Assembly: GCA_002751075.1 (NCBI GenBank)
Contig: NAOQ01000136.1
Coordinates: 1-19,563, forward strand
Direction: 5' to 3'
DNA: 19,563 nucleotides
DNA from: Ichthyophonus hoferi
Lineage: Eukaryota > Opisthokonta > Ichthyosporea > Ichthyophonida > Ichthyophonidae
Part shown: in pieces, positions 1 to 9,192 of the stretch
How positions within the stretch are numbered: the first letter of the stretch is position 1
Layout of the letters: each line of letters opens with the position of its first letter
Notes under the pieces: model-generated
Told to the model about the DNA's origin: nothing
The model's database searches: none
The model's input: the letters and a program-made list of their open reading frames with translations, nothing else
Made by a program: the position numbers and the translations under genes

Positions 1-75
1 ATGTATGTATGTATGTATGTATGTGTGTGTGTATGTATGTATGTATGTATGTATGTATGTATGTATGTATGTATA
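1..75. repeat. (ATGT)n microsatellite
   Basis: Nearly uninterrupted ATGT tetranucleotide array with a short GT-rich interruption around 24-32. It abuts the intron upstream of the coding exon at 190, so it probably lies inside an intron of that gene. Bases 76-189 show nothing but intron-like sequence ending in a pyrimidine-rich TTTAG acceptor. Confidence 0.95.
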
Positions 76-189
76 TGTGCCCTCACCCGCCTATATATCT
101 AGCTGTATATCATTTAAAATATAATGTGACAAACTTTATCATTCATTGGTCAAGGTCTCTAACATGATCTGTCATTGGTTTTCATTTAG

Positions 190-952
190 CATGACACCTG
201 GAAAGGATGTGTCAGCGAATGGCGAGAGAGAATTATATTTGAACTGTGTATTGATTGGGCGAGACTTAAGAAGGCTACCTGGGCCATATATTTCCGAGTG
301 CTACAGGTAATCTGATTGGACTTTGGCGTAATTTTTGTTACCAGTGCCCATCTCTCTTCTCCTTACTGATAGGCGTGTACACACATATATATATCAACCA
401 ATCATATATAGTTTGCTCTGTTATGATCTACCTATACCCTATACCCTATACCATATATCCCTTATATCAGGTGCTATATAACTAAGGCATTAGAGTGGGA
501 TGTATGGCAGTGTGTATGTATGAGACCTACTTTTAGAACTATTTACACGACTATGCCGTGATATATATATTGTAGTGTAATTAGGATTGGTTTTATGTTG
601 GGTCTAGTTTGAGGTCATTTTATTGGTTCAATGTATATTTGTTCTTGGCTGTGAATGCGTTTATAAGCCAAAGTACTACTACTAAGATTATTATTGGTGT
701 TTATATTTTAACAATTACAGTGATTGGGTAATTAACTTGTTGAAGTTAGCCAAGATTGAAATAATTATGTATGACAATATGCTGGCCTGATATTATAACT
801 ATACTATATAATATCCTATATACTATACATTATACTTATCAACACTCCTATGTAAGCTCTACATATCCTTCTCTAACCCTTTGTACGTCCAGTACCTTGA
901 TATGCTGCCTGCAGACCTAGGCTTTCTGGACGACTTCATCATGGCCCCATAG
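190..952 (+). CDS. C-terminal end (last two coding exons) of an unrecognised protein, 5' part outside the window
   Basis: Two exons are visible. Exon A (190-306, 117 bp, 39 codons, phase 0 at both ends) follows a TTCATTTAG acceptor and ends CTACAG|GTAATC. Exon B (893-952, 60 bp) follows GTACGTCCAG and ends in TAG. Together they give 58 residues that start HDTWKGCVSEWRER and finish GFLDDFIMAP. The stretch has four tryptophans, an amphipathic helical look (IIFELCIDWARLKKATW) and a hydrophobic YFRVLQYLDMLP segment, which suggests the end of an alpha-helical domain. I do not recognise the family. The exonic frame, the matching splice phases and base composition richer in G+C than the flanks support a real gene. 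The intron (307-892, 586 bp) holds four ATTGG/CCAAT pentamers before 600 and a (CCCTATA)n patch. No canonical AATAAA follows closely; the first on this strand is near 1333. Confidence 0.75.
431..452. repeat. Short (CCCTATA)n tandem repeat
   Basis: Three copies of a heptamer of the type CCCTATA in the last intron of the gene ending at 952. It resembles a degenerate telomere-type repeat, but it is too short to mean more than a simple repeat. Confidence 0.8.
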
Positions 953-2216
953 GGTCACTGCAATGTAATCTATTGTATTATAGTAATTGCCTGATGAGAA
1001 GAAGGTGTAGTCACCCTAGTATAGACTATGTACTGTAGATGGTGCGTGATGGTGCGTAGTGGGTATTTGTATCTATTGGTTTATGATCACACATGCCTTC
1101 TACTGTCATCACACATTTGACATACGTAACGTATAAGGCTAGCCAATAGCACGAAAGCAATAGGGCGTACATATGTTTACCATCTACCAATAGAAACTCG
1201 CCCATGTGATCATGGTCAAGATGGGTAGAGTCTAGTAATCTTTTTCAATTATAATTTAATAGAATTTAAAGCCAGTGACTGACGGATGTTAACTAATGCT
1301 ATGGATGGCGCCTGTGGTGTCCCCTCAATATAATTTAATAAACGTATAGTAATATATCCGCTATAACAGTGTGCATGAATGTAGTGTAAATAGGCGAACA
1401 AGGTATGCCAAATTATTGGTGAAATTAATCTCAAAATATGTGGTTGGTTGGCTATATTTATCTATCCAATCATTCCATCTCTTCACTCAAATATATTACT
1501 AACATTTAAGATATAAGATAAGAGAACCAATGATATGCTGGCATGTAGTTTGAAGGTATGATCTCTACTGGCTACACTACAGTTTAATTGCAACTGAATA
1601 CATGTACTAAGCATACTTTGTATGATACACTATTAGAGATAAGCTAAAGACATTATGCTTGACATTGTACTAGTCTGTCTTACAGTATTACACATATAAG
1701 GAATAGTAACATCAAATGCATCATGCTCTATAATAGTAAGTACTTCTTACTATCTATCTGATTGGTTGCCATGCACCCCTTGGGAGTACGGCAGGGAACA
1801 ACCAAGGAGGGAATGTTTATATACTCCATATATGGTGATTATAGTATAATATTACTAACCTGCAAGTATCGGCCTCCCTTTTGTTCTGTTACAATGGAGA
1901 CAGACCTATCTAATATACAATGAGTAAAATATTATATAAATAAACTGGGATATACATCAATATAACCAAATGTATATTAGTAGCTATATACAATTACATT
2001 AAAATGTATTAGCCAATACACACCAATAAATATAGGTACACAATACAATTAAACCTATACTATTCTACTAAAAAAAATTAGCCAATACAATACAATTAAT
2101 ATATTATAAGTTTTAACTCATAGACACAATAGGATAAACACAGGTAAAACTAATTCGATTATTTAATCAGTAATGTATTGGCCAAGGTCTCAAAGTATTT
2201 CGCATTATTCGCCAGA
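953..2216. other. Intergenic region between two convergent genes
   Basis: This 1.26 kb lies between the stop of the + strand gene (952) and the stop of UBE2V on the - strand (2217). It holds a perfect 10-bp tandem duplication (GATGGTGCGT, 1038-1057), nine or ten CCAAT/ATTGG pentamers and the two 3' untranslated regions. A 61-codon - strand frame (1249-1434) and a short coding-looking patch (about 1861-1911, - strand, followed by GTTAGT) could not be tied to either gene. I see no convincing further gene. Confidence 0.6.
2162..2167 (-). terminator. Probable poly(A) signal of UBE2V (ATTAAA)
   Basis: On the - strand ATTAAA, the commonest variant of AATAAA, lies 50 bp past the UBE2V stop codon. 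The position suits a short 3' untranslated region. The assignment is by motif and distance only. Confidence 0.45.
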
Positions 2217-4683
2217 TCAGAAAAAGGTGCCCTCAGGTGGTTGCTTTTGACTCACGTTGTCTTTAGAAGCCATGCGTCTGTGATGATAAAAAGAGGTATA
2301 AGTATAGTATAGGTTATACTCTATATATATGGCATACTACATGATGCAAGTTTAGATCAGAAAAGCACACAGTTATGCTGGTGTGTTGATGTGATTGTAA
2401 TGACTATACAGTTATATATACAACAGAAAAAAATATGATATGATATGATATGATGTGATAGGAAAGGAGATGGTAAGAAAGAATATGGTAGGATATGATA
2501 TAATATACTATATATACTATCATCTTATCCTACTACCATGCTATTATCCCTTAGTAAGTGCAAGCCAAGATAAGTGAGCTTACAGGTAGTATAGTGTATT
2601 GATAAATTATGCTCATAATTACTGTTGTTATATTTATTGTAGTGTTGAGATATCAAAACGTTATAGATATGGTAGTGAAAGGTAGCTCGATGCATACGAG
2701 ATAGACTAGCATGCAAGTATAGGTTGTAATGATAGTAGTATGCCGTAGGGATGTAGGGTATATACTGTCTGATGTTGACTAAGATATCTTCGAGGGTATT
2801 CTCGCGAGTCCATTGGGCTAACACGGGCAGATGGCGAGGTACAACCTGAATTATGATTGGATTAGACCAAAGTAATCACAGTTAACCCGGACAAAGTGAC
2901 AGCTCAGTCTTTATATATTTACTTTATATTTACACCAATGATTTACCTGTCTATTAATAGCACATCAATATGACTGGCCAGGGGCATGCATAAAGATCAA
3001 TAGAAAGCAATGTGTTAAAAAATATTATAGATAGCACATAGTAATAATAGGATAGCCTACCAAACCATGTGCATCTAAGAAGTTAAGGTTGGCACGGGTA
3101 GTAAAGTGGACCACTGGGGCCTCGTTAGGGTAGTGTGGGCCACAATGGATACGAAGGAAATAGATGCTGTTTTCAAACTGGGTCTGTATATATATATATA
3201 TATACGAATGTAGATTGAAATGAAATGGAGGGAGGAGTATTGGCGAGTCAGTGTTACTGGCTAATAAATCATTAAATTATTGTCAACCAATTATATCAGC
3301 ATTCGGGCAACTAAACCAAAATAACTGTAAACACATTAAATATGTATAAACCAAATAAAAACTTGTATAGGGTATACAGGGTAAATTATTACGAAACAGT
3401 GACAAAGGACAAAGAGCCAATAGGATGTCATGAAGATAAGGGTGAAGTAAACTATTGGATCTGATTGCATCATTTGTAATCATTACAACATACTTGTTAT
3501 CCCCCACAAACCAATATAATTAACGTATTAAAATGATTGGCAATTAGCTCAAAGTGCACATAACATTACTTGATAAGATTGTAGTTGGTGTATGGGAGTA
3601 GTGTTATAGGTATACAGACATATAGGTATAAAGAAAGGGAAAGCACATACCCTAGGAGGTCCCACAATAGTGCCATTCCTGTGTGCCGGCCCAATTATGT
3701 GAGCTACAAGTACCATGACAACATAGCAACAACCAATGAATTATCAGCCATACACATGCACACCTATAGCTATCATAGGCTCAGCTATAGAATACCACTA
3801 GGATAAAGACTAACAGAGTCATACTAATGTTATAAGGTAAGATAGTAAAGTGAGTATGTGGGGGTAGGAAGAGGTATCCCCACAGGGCAGAAGAGGAATC
3901 AATGGCCATTTATGATTGATAGAGCCAATAAGAGCTAAAGGTATTTGAGAGCAGTCGGCCAACCAATAATTAGGAGGTAAGGGTAGAGGGAAAGGAAAGA
4001 AAGAGCTACATGTGTGTATGAAACATAGAGAGGAGGGTACTGTGAGTGAGACAAACACCATGACTAACCAGTCGGACATCATGATATCATCCTGGTTAAC
4101 CAAGCCATAGCTTACTGAGCCATCTCCTATTCCTTTCTCTCCCTTCTCTAGCTCTTCGAGAAGGCGGAAGTTACGGGGAACTGTTGGGAAAGAGTGAAGG
4201 GTCTCAATGTATCAATGTAATAGTGTATATTTTTATGATCTTATAAATATTCTTGTTATAAATATGGAATAATGATTGTCTACGTACTTTGAAAATTATG
4301 TCATATAAGGAGATAATAAAGGGTATGGGTTAAGATAGTATACTGAATATAATGCAGGAAGCGGTTTGAGTAAAGGGACGTATATATAGACATATGTAAC
4401 CATAAAATAAATCATAACAAGAAAAGACAAAAAGGAGGAAAAAAAGAAACATTGGTTGGCTAAGGAATTTTGTTTGAACACTACTGGAGTATATAAACAA
4501 GGTTTATTGGAACTTCAAGGTATATGCTGTGTGTATGTTCTTATGTTGTGTATGGCAAAGGGTATATATAAATATATGCAAATATTGCATACTATTCAAA
4601 ATCCCTGCATACTATTCAAAATCCCTGCATACATTAAAAAACATAATAAATATATAACCTAACATACCTACTACACCCGACAT
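2217..4683 (-). CDS. UBE2V: Ubiquitin-conjugating enzyme E2 variant (UBE2V1/2, Mms2 family), complete, six coding exons
   Basis: Known role of the family: a catalytically inactive E2 that pairs with UBC13 (UBE2N) and positions the acceptor ubiquitin to build K63-linked chains in DNA-damage tolerance and signalling. Coding exons in transcript order: 4683-4668 (16 bp), 4180-4069, 3678-3651 (28 bp), 3183-3061, 2845-2766 and 2277-2217. They total 420 bp and 139 residues; human UBE2V2 has 145. All junctions are GT-AG with matching phases. Family landmarks in order: [14 protein letters not shown] (6-19), [19 protein letters not shown] (44-53), [26 protein letters not shown] and QPPEG near the C terminus. 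Where active E2s have the catalytic Cys, this protein has Leu-Val-Val-Pro-Arg; the only Cys is in CGPHYP, so it should be a true inactive variant. The 16-bp first exon encodes MSGVV plus one base of the next Val; it was chosen because it alone gives an ATG, a GTATGT donor and the right phase. The last exon reads through an apparent GTGAGT donor to a TGA, matching the family C terminus. Confidence 0.95.
2432..2460. repeat. (ATATG)n microsatellite in UBE2V intron 5
   Basis: About five copies of the pentamer ATATG/TGATA, the last with a single change, followed by a looser purine-rich GATA/GGTA stretch to about 2505. It lies in the intron between the last two UBE2V coding exons (2278-2765). Confidence 0.9.
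3186..3204. repeat. (TA)n dinucleotide repeat next to a splice acceptor
   Basis: The TA run lies directly upstream (on the - strand) of the acceptor of UBE2V exon 4 (3183) and takes the place of the usual pyrimidine tract. Confidence 0.9.
4586..4632. repeat. 20-bp tandem repeat in UBE2V intron 1
   Basis: Unit TGCATACTATTCAAAATCCC occurs twice without any difference (4586-4605, 4606-4625), followed by a partial third copy (4626-4632). It sits 35 bp inside intron 1, just downstream of the 16-bp first coding exon. Confidence 0.95.
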
Positions 4684-4994
4684 ATTGATTTTTTTAGTGG
4701 GAGTTAATTTCTTTCTCAACTATGATACTAAGATATATATGACCTGTTAAATAGTTGCTGCTTGCGTACGCTACATACCTTAATATGGTATATATATGAC
4801 ATGGAATCTCCGAATTTAGTAGCTCAAATCAGGTAGAAGAGTGGTAATTTTAACAACATACCATTGATTGGCCTATTAAAATGCATATCAAAACAATCCT
4901 TTGATCTAACGGCCCATTTATTATTAATTACTCAATTACCTTGCTAGCCATTCTAAACCTTCAATGGGCCAGGTCTACACAGAAGAACCAATTA
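4684..4994. promoter_or_regulatory. Probable 5' flank / promoter of UBE2V
   Basis: These 311 bp lie directly upstream of the UBE2V start codon on the - strand and before the left arm of the inverted duplication. They contain a TGATTGGCC (CCAAT box) near 4866 and several TATATA stretches. No CpG cluster is present. A - strand ATG GCT AGC AAG followed by GTAATT (near 4943-4954) looks like an alternative first exon but ends in the wrong phase for the second UBE2V exon. Confidence 0.4.
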
Positions 4995-6085
4995 CCTTTT
5001 CGGGTCACTATGGATCAATTGGCTTATATGGTATCCAAAAAGCCATCCCACCCAAATGTGAATTATTGTAGGATCACCGATCAATTGTCTCATGACCTAC
5101 CGGATGTAATGGTATTGCCATGGCAGATTGGAAAAAAGATAAATATATACATATATATGGGACCACACATTATTGACTTGGTAATAACATGAAGTGATGC
5201 AAGGTATAGACGAGATAACACTGTCATTGTACAATATTAGACGATGAAATATATCTCTTGAAAAATGGTATATAACAGTAACATGTGAATTAGATAACCA
5301 GTATATGCAACTGAACACACAAAATTATTATGTTACAACGCCACATTAGTTTGAATAATCTGAGTGATGATGGTTCACCAGAATTGCCACAGTAATATGA
5401 ATGGCATATTCTCTGTCAAGATATCTGTGACAGATATCAATGAGGTACGCTGTTTTCAGAAGATGGGGTCCAACTGGAAATGCGATTTAGTTGCATTAGC
5501 AGGTAAGTATATAAAAATGGTTGGAACTTAACTTAAATGTAGTATGTTACAATTACACGAGCATCAGGAATACCTCCAGTTAGCAGCTCCTGATTGGCTG
5601 AAAAGGCTGACAAATTCACCCATAAAATGCTAGAACCAATCATAATGATCATGCTGTTTTCGTCCAGCAATTGATTGTTTTTGTTGGTATTTAGCATGGC
5701 TTAAAATACTTCCAATTACTCACCTTTGTAGCACGTAAGATTAGATTCTAGCACTGGCTGTTAAGTAGGTACATAAGTAATTATATAATTTTATCTTAGG
5801 GTGGCTCCACTTATATCCATTTATGTGGGAGTTCATTCTTGATGGGCAACAATAAATAATATGTTCTTCTAGCCTCTTGAATAGAGAGTGGTTAACCCTA
5901 CATCTATGGATCATTTTGTATCATACTTCTAATTCCAATTCAACCTGTATACCCCAAAAGTGGTCTCAACTACTGAACACACATATGTAATATATGCAAT
6001 CAGGGAGGATGAGAACCCTTCACAGGATCATCTCTATCCAGAAACTTTCAAGATAAAAATGGTCGATATGGTCATCATCACATGA
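4995..6085 (+). pseudogene. Left copy of an unrecognised duplicated gene fragment
   Basis: Coding-like blocks read on the + strand. The clearest is an exon ending at 5502 with FSVKISVTDINEV, then FQKMGSNWKCDL and a final G split by a perfect GTAAGT donor. A phase-compatible acceptor (CCCCAAAAG, 5960) opens a second exon (5961-6085) reading VSTTEHTYVIYAIRED and ending at a TGA. Further out, 4995-5130 contains NYCRITDQLSHDLPDV, which also has a counterpart in the right copy. Stretches between these blocks are not open in one frame, so this is a decayed gene or a gene whose other exon limits I cannot place. The protein family is not recognised. The implied intron is 458 bp (5503-5960). Confidence 0.45.
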
Positions 6086-6414
6086 GAAGTCCTCACCTAC
6101 GCTGCTCTTTCTGCCTTCTAAGGAGAATGACCATCTATATGGTTACTACTGTTGTCATACATAACTAGAGTGTGTACTGTCTTTGAGTATTAAAAATATG
6201 AGTGATATATAATATCATGCACCATGCCTCAAATGATATAAGTTGGCCCAATCAACACCACATTAGTGTATTGGTACATTAAATAGTTAGATAGTTCAGT
6301 AGTGTGACACTGTAAATAAGCTAACTTATAGTTAATTCATTTTTAGTAATGAGTATTGCTTATTGTAGATATATTTAAACTATACTATAATAAATATTCC
6401 TTTTAACACTAGTC

Positions 6415-7070
6415 TTTTAAAGGTCTAAGTAGATACTATGAGAATATGCTCTAAAGGGTTTTCATTGTTTTTGATTGCATATGTCGTGCTCAGTAACTGT
6501 GTGACTATTCTTTTATGCATACAATTTATATATACTTACCTGATAATCTGATTAAATCACATTGCCAGTTGTAACCCACATTCTGAAAAGAGTGTACCTC
6601 ATTGACATCTGTCACAAACAGCTTAATAGAGAATGTGTAGATTCATATCATTGTGGCATTTCTAGTAAACTATTATCACTCAGATTATTTAATCTAGTAT
6701 GGCATTGTAAAAATCATTAATTGTATATGTTCAGTTGCATGTACTGGCTATCTACGTTACACCTTATTGTAATATTCCATTTTCAAGGAGATTTATTCCA
6801 TTTCCCAGTATTGTATAATAACAGGGCTGACTTATCTACACTTTACATCACTTCACATTATAACCGAGTCAATTCCATTTGGTTCTCAAACTTGTTTTTT
6901 CTTTTTTTTTTTGCTTTCTCCTTTTCTACCATGATACTATCACCACATCATGCGGGTCTTCATTAGACAATTGATTAGTAAACCCACAATGATTAGCTTT
7001 CATTAACCCATTCCATTAAATACTTGAGATTTCAATGTAATAAAATTGATAAGGGATAAACCTGATGGGA
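6415..7070 (-). pseudogene. Right copy of the same gene fragment, opposite strand
   Basis: On the - strand the block ending at 6540 reads FSIKLFVTDVNEV, then FQNVGYNWQCDL and G before GTAAGT, matching the left copy with mainly conservative changes. The sequence homologous to the left second exon follows after only about 35 bp (6539-6505), too short for a normal animal intron. The second block, around 6420-6500, is shorter and not cleanly open. The outer block (6940-7070) matches the left copy's ITDQLS region as FTNQLSNEDPHDV. The copy looks non-functional, with several breaks. Confidence 0.5.
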
Positions 7071-7149
7071 TAGATGTGAATATTTTTCTACGAATACTTG
7101 GTTTTAATCATCCCTAGATGTGAGGTTGTTTTTAATTTAGTGATTGCAG

Positions 7150-7207
7150 GAACAACAGTTTTTGTTGCCTTAGAGCCTTGTCATATGGTACATATCAAAT
7201 CATTCAG
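7150..7207 (+). other. Orphan exon candidate
   Basis: A TGATTGCAG acceptor is followed by 58 bp open in one frame (18 codons reading TTVFVALEPCHMVHIKSF) and a strong CAG|GTATGT donor. A second short frame, ATG at 7309 reading MSNKRSEPKIIPSEI, follows 100 bp later but does not splice obviously to it. With no recognisable family and no neighbouring exons this may be chance or a gene relic. Confidence 0.2.
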
Positions 7208-8962
7208 GTATGTGAACCTCTTTACCAATTGATATTGTCCAATTGATATTTAAAGATCTTTGGAAATAAAATTTCGGTAGTTTCTCTAGAGTGGTAATTT
7301 AATAATCTATGTCTAACAAGCGATCTGAACCCAAAATCATTCCATCGGAGATTATAGATATACGTAGTCTCGTACCTAATCTGTAATATTCTGAGTATAT
7401 ATTTTCAGTTATATATAGGACTCCCTCTTATATCCTACTACCACCTGTCACCTCTATAGCTCAAAAATAAATTTTAAAACATTCTATCCGACTAAACCTA
7501 ATATTTAAACTGTCATTTGAATATTTTACAATAAGTTTTTTTAATATTTGCTTTTATGTGTATTCCATACTTTTGAATTTTAAACAATTGTCTTTAATAA
7601 TTTAGAAATAAAACTAGCATTAGTATTGCTTTGTTTTATTTAGTTTTGAGTACATCTGTTATTAGAATAACTATCATCAGGTGGTGAATAAGATAATTCT
7701 ATATTAAGCTATTCCTAAAACTCAAATTTGTGGTCAAGTGCGAGTGAAGCTTCTACCTTTTTTTGCCTGAAATTGTAGTATAACTGTGAAAAATATAATT
7801 TATATCTGATTGAGAATATATAGTAATTGTAGTTATAATATAAGGTAGACTAATATTAAACCTTAGTGGTTGGCTTCTAAATTGGTATCTGTATTATAGA
7901 TTTCTAACTCTTGAGGTATATTTGACATAATATATATATATATATATTTGGAATCTATAAATAATAGTGAGATAAGATTGTTAATAAGACTGGACAACAG
8001 CGGTTTATTATTTCTTTTTAACTTATATATATGCTTCTTGATGCTTTAAGACTGTGTTGATGTTATTCATTAATAAAAATAAAAGCGATTCCTTATTTAG
8101 TAGTCTAGTTGGTACCTGACTACTCGTGAACGCATTTGCTTTATCAATTCTAAAGTTATCAACCAACAATGACATGCTTAAGCTAACAAGAATGTTTTAC
8201 TAAACTTCAGTTAAGAAAAATCATAATGTTTTCTGCAATAGAAAAACAATTGTAAAGAAACCACAAATAAAAGTGCAGTGGGAACTTGGCTCCAACATTA
8301 AGCAATAATGCTTTTGGTTGCTTCAACATTATCCATTGTAGTTCCGTAGGTAAAATCATTTGAATGCTTAAGCAACGCCAAAACAAATCAAATACTTGAC
8401 TAAAAAATTAAATAAATTTTGCATAATCAATTGTTAGATTATATATATATATATACGCTGGTATGCAATTCAGATACCATTTCTCAAGAACGTTTTCAAT
8501 ACTACATATATAAACAAAGATAACATTGTATTCGTATAGTTAGAAACATATAAGCATAATATGTAGTAGGGAAATAGCACTGGTAGACATTAATATTGAA
8601 ATATTTCTTCTACAAAGAGATAAAGTCAAAAGAATAAATGAGTTTAGTCTATTAAATAGCGCTGCATATACAACACAGCATAGACTAGATAACTATAGTT
8701 ATAATTATCTAATTAATTTATGTTGGGTTTTGAAGTATTCTAAATAAAATGTTAAATTTAGAAAGTATAAAGAGGTTTTGTCTGAGACACATTGGGGACT
8801 CTTGATTCTGTAGTGATACTAAATAATGGTTACACATTTTTCACTTGAAATTATTTATTTCTAATAGTCGGCTGCCACCCAGAACCTGGGTGAGTTAATT
8901 ACTACACAAGCTGAAATCGACAAGAAGATTTCAAAAAAGCTTCCTTTAGTTTAAAATGCATT

Positions 8963-8968
8963 TTTATT
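8963..8968 (-). terminator. Candidate poly(A) signal of the GRAMD1-like gene (AATAAA)
   Basis: AATAAA on the - strand, about 225 bp beyond the stop codon at 9193. It is the nearest canonical hexamer in a suitable place; another lies near 8849-8854. Confidence 0.4.
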
Positions 8969-9192
8969 CTTAAATATAGCAAACCATTCTCAAATAATTT
9001 CATGGCATGAAATTAAGCCAAGCCTTCGTCACAATCCCTGTCATTACTTAAAGGCTATAATATCATTTGAGAACCAAGGTTTGGTAAGTCATCAAGACTT
9101 AACATGCATAATTAATCGCAATACCCAAATATATAATATAGCTGCGTGGAAGTCTATGTCTATAACTACATCTATATATTAATAAGACAATG

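Larger units (their letters stand above)
4995..7070. repeat. Large diverged inverted duplication (tail to tail)
   Basis: The + strand of about 4995-6060 aligns with the reverse complement of about 6415-7070. Hand alignment of 83 bp ending at the conserved GTAAGT (left 5503, right 6539) gives 17 mismatches, about 80% identity; other parts look nearer 65-75%. Shared blocks include TGACAGAT-TCAATGAGGTAC, AATAATCTGAGTGAT, CAGTA-ATGCAACTGAACA and ATCAATTGTCT-ATGA. The arms differ by a block of about 420 bp present only in the left arm (about 5515-5945). The inner spacer is about 360 bp (6060-6415). Arm ends are approximate. I do not see terminal repeats or target-site duplications that would make this a foldback transposon. 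Confidence 0.8.
7071..9192. other. AT-rich gene-poor region
   Basis: About 2.1 kb separates the inverted duplication from the GRAMD1-like stop codon. It contains a duplicated CAATTGATATT motif (about 7226-7252), (TA)n runs at 7929-7947 and 8439-8454, and a CACCCA...TGGGTG hairpin (8876-8892). A possible orphan exon is listed at 7150-7207. CCAAT/ATTGG pentamers are rarer here than in the left part of the window. The part nearest 9192 should be the 3' untranslated region of the GRAMD1-like gene. Confidence 0.6.

Noticed and set aside
1249-1434. 61-codon - strand frame containing EGTPQAPSIALVNI
   Set aside because: It lies between the 3' ends of two convergent genes, has no good acceptor, and the UBE2V gene already ends at 2217 with a family-matching C terminus.
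1861-1911. - strand block reading RSVSIVTEQKGGRYLQ before GTTAGT
   Set aside because: First taken as a UBE2V 3' exon, but the UBE2V reading ends at 2217 by read-through into QPPEG and a stop, so no exon is needed here.
4943-4954. ATG GCT AGC AAG followed by GTAATT on the - strand as UBE2V first exon
   Set aside because: It ends in phase 0, while exon 2 needs one base from exon 1; the exon at 4668-4683 fits phase and sequence exactly.
5097-5318. 73-codon - strand frame resembling the 81-codon + strand frame at 6721-6966
   Set aside because: Their similarity is real but comes from the inverted duplication; both are antisense to the coding-like strand of the arms.
8862-8890. + strand micro-exon between CTAATAG and GTGAGT
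   Set aside because: Only about 22 bp, no partner exons, and it includes a simple hairpin (CACCCA...TGGGTG); it lies within the probable GRAMD1-like 3' flank.
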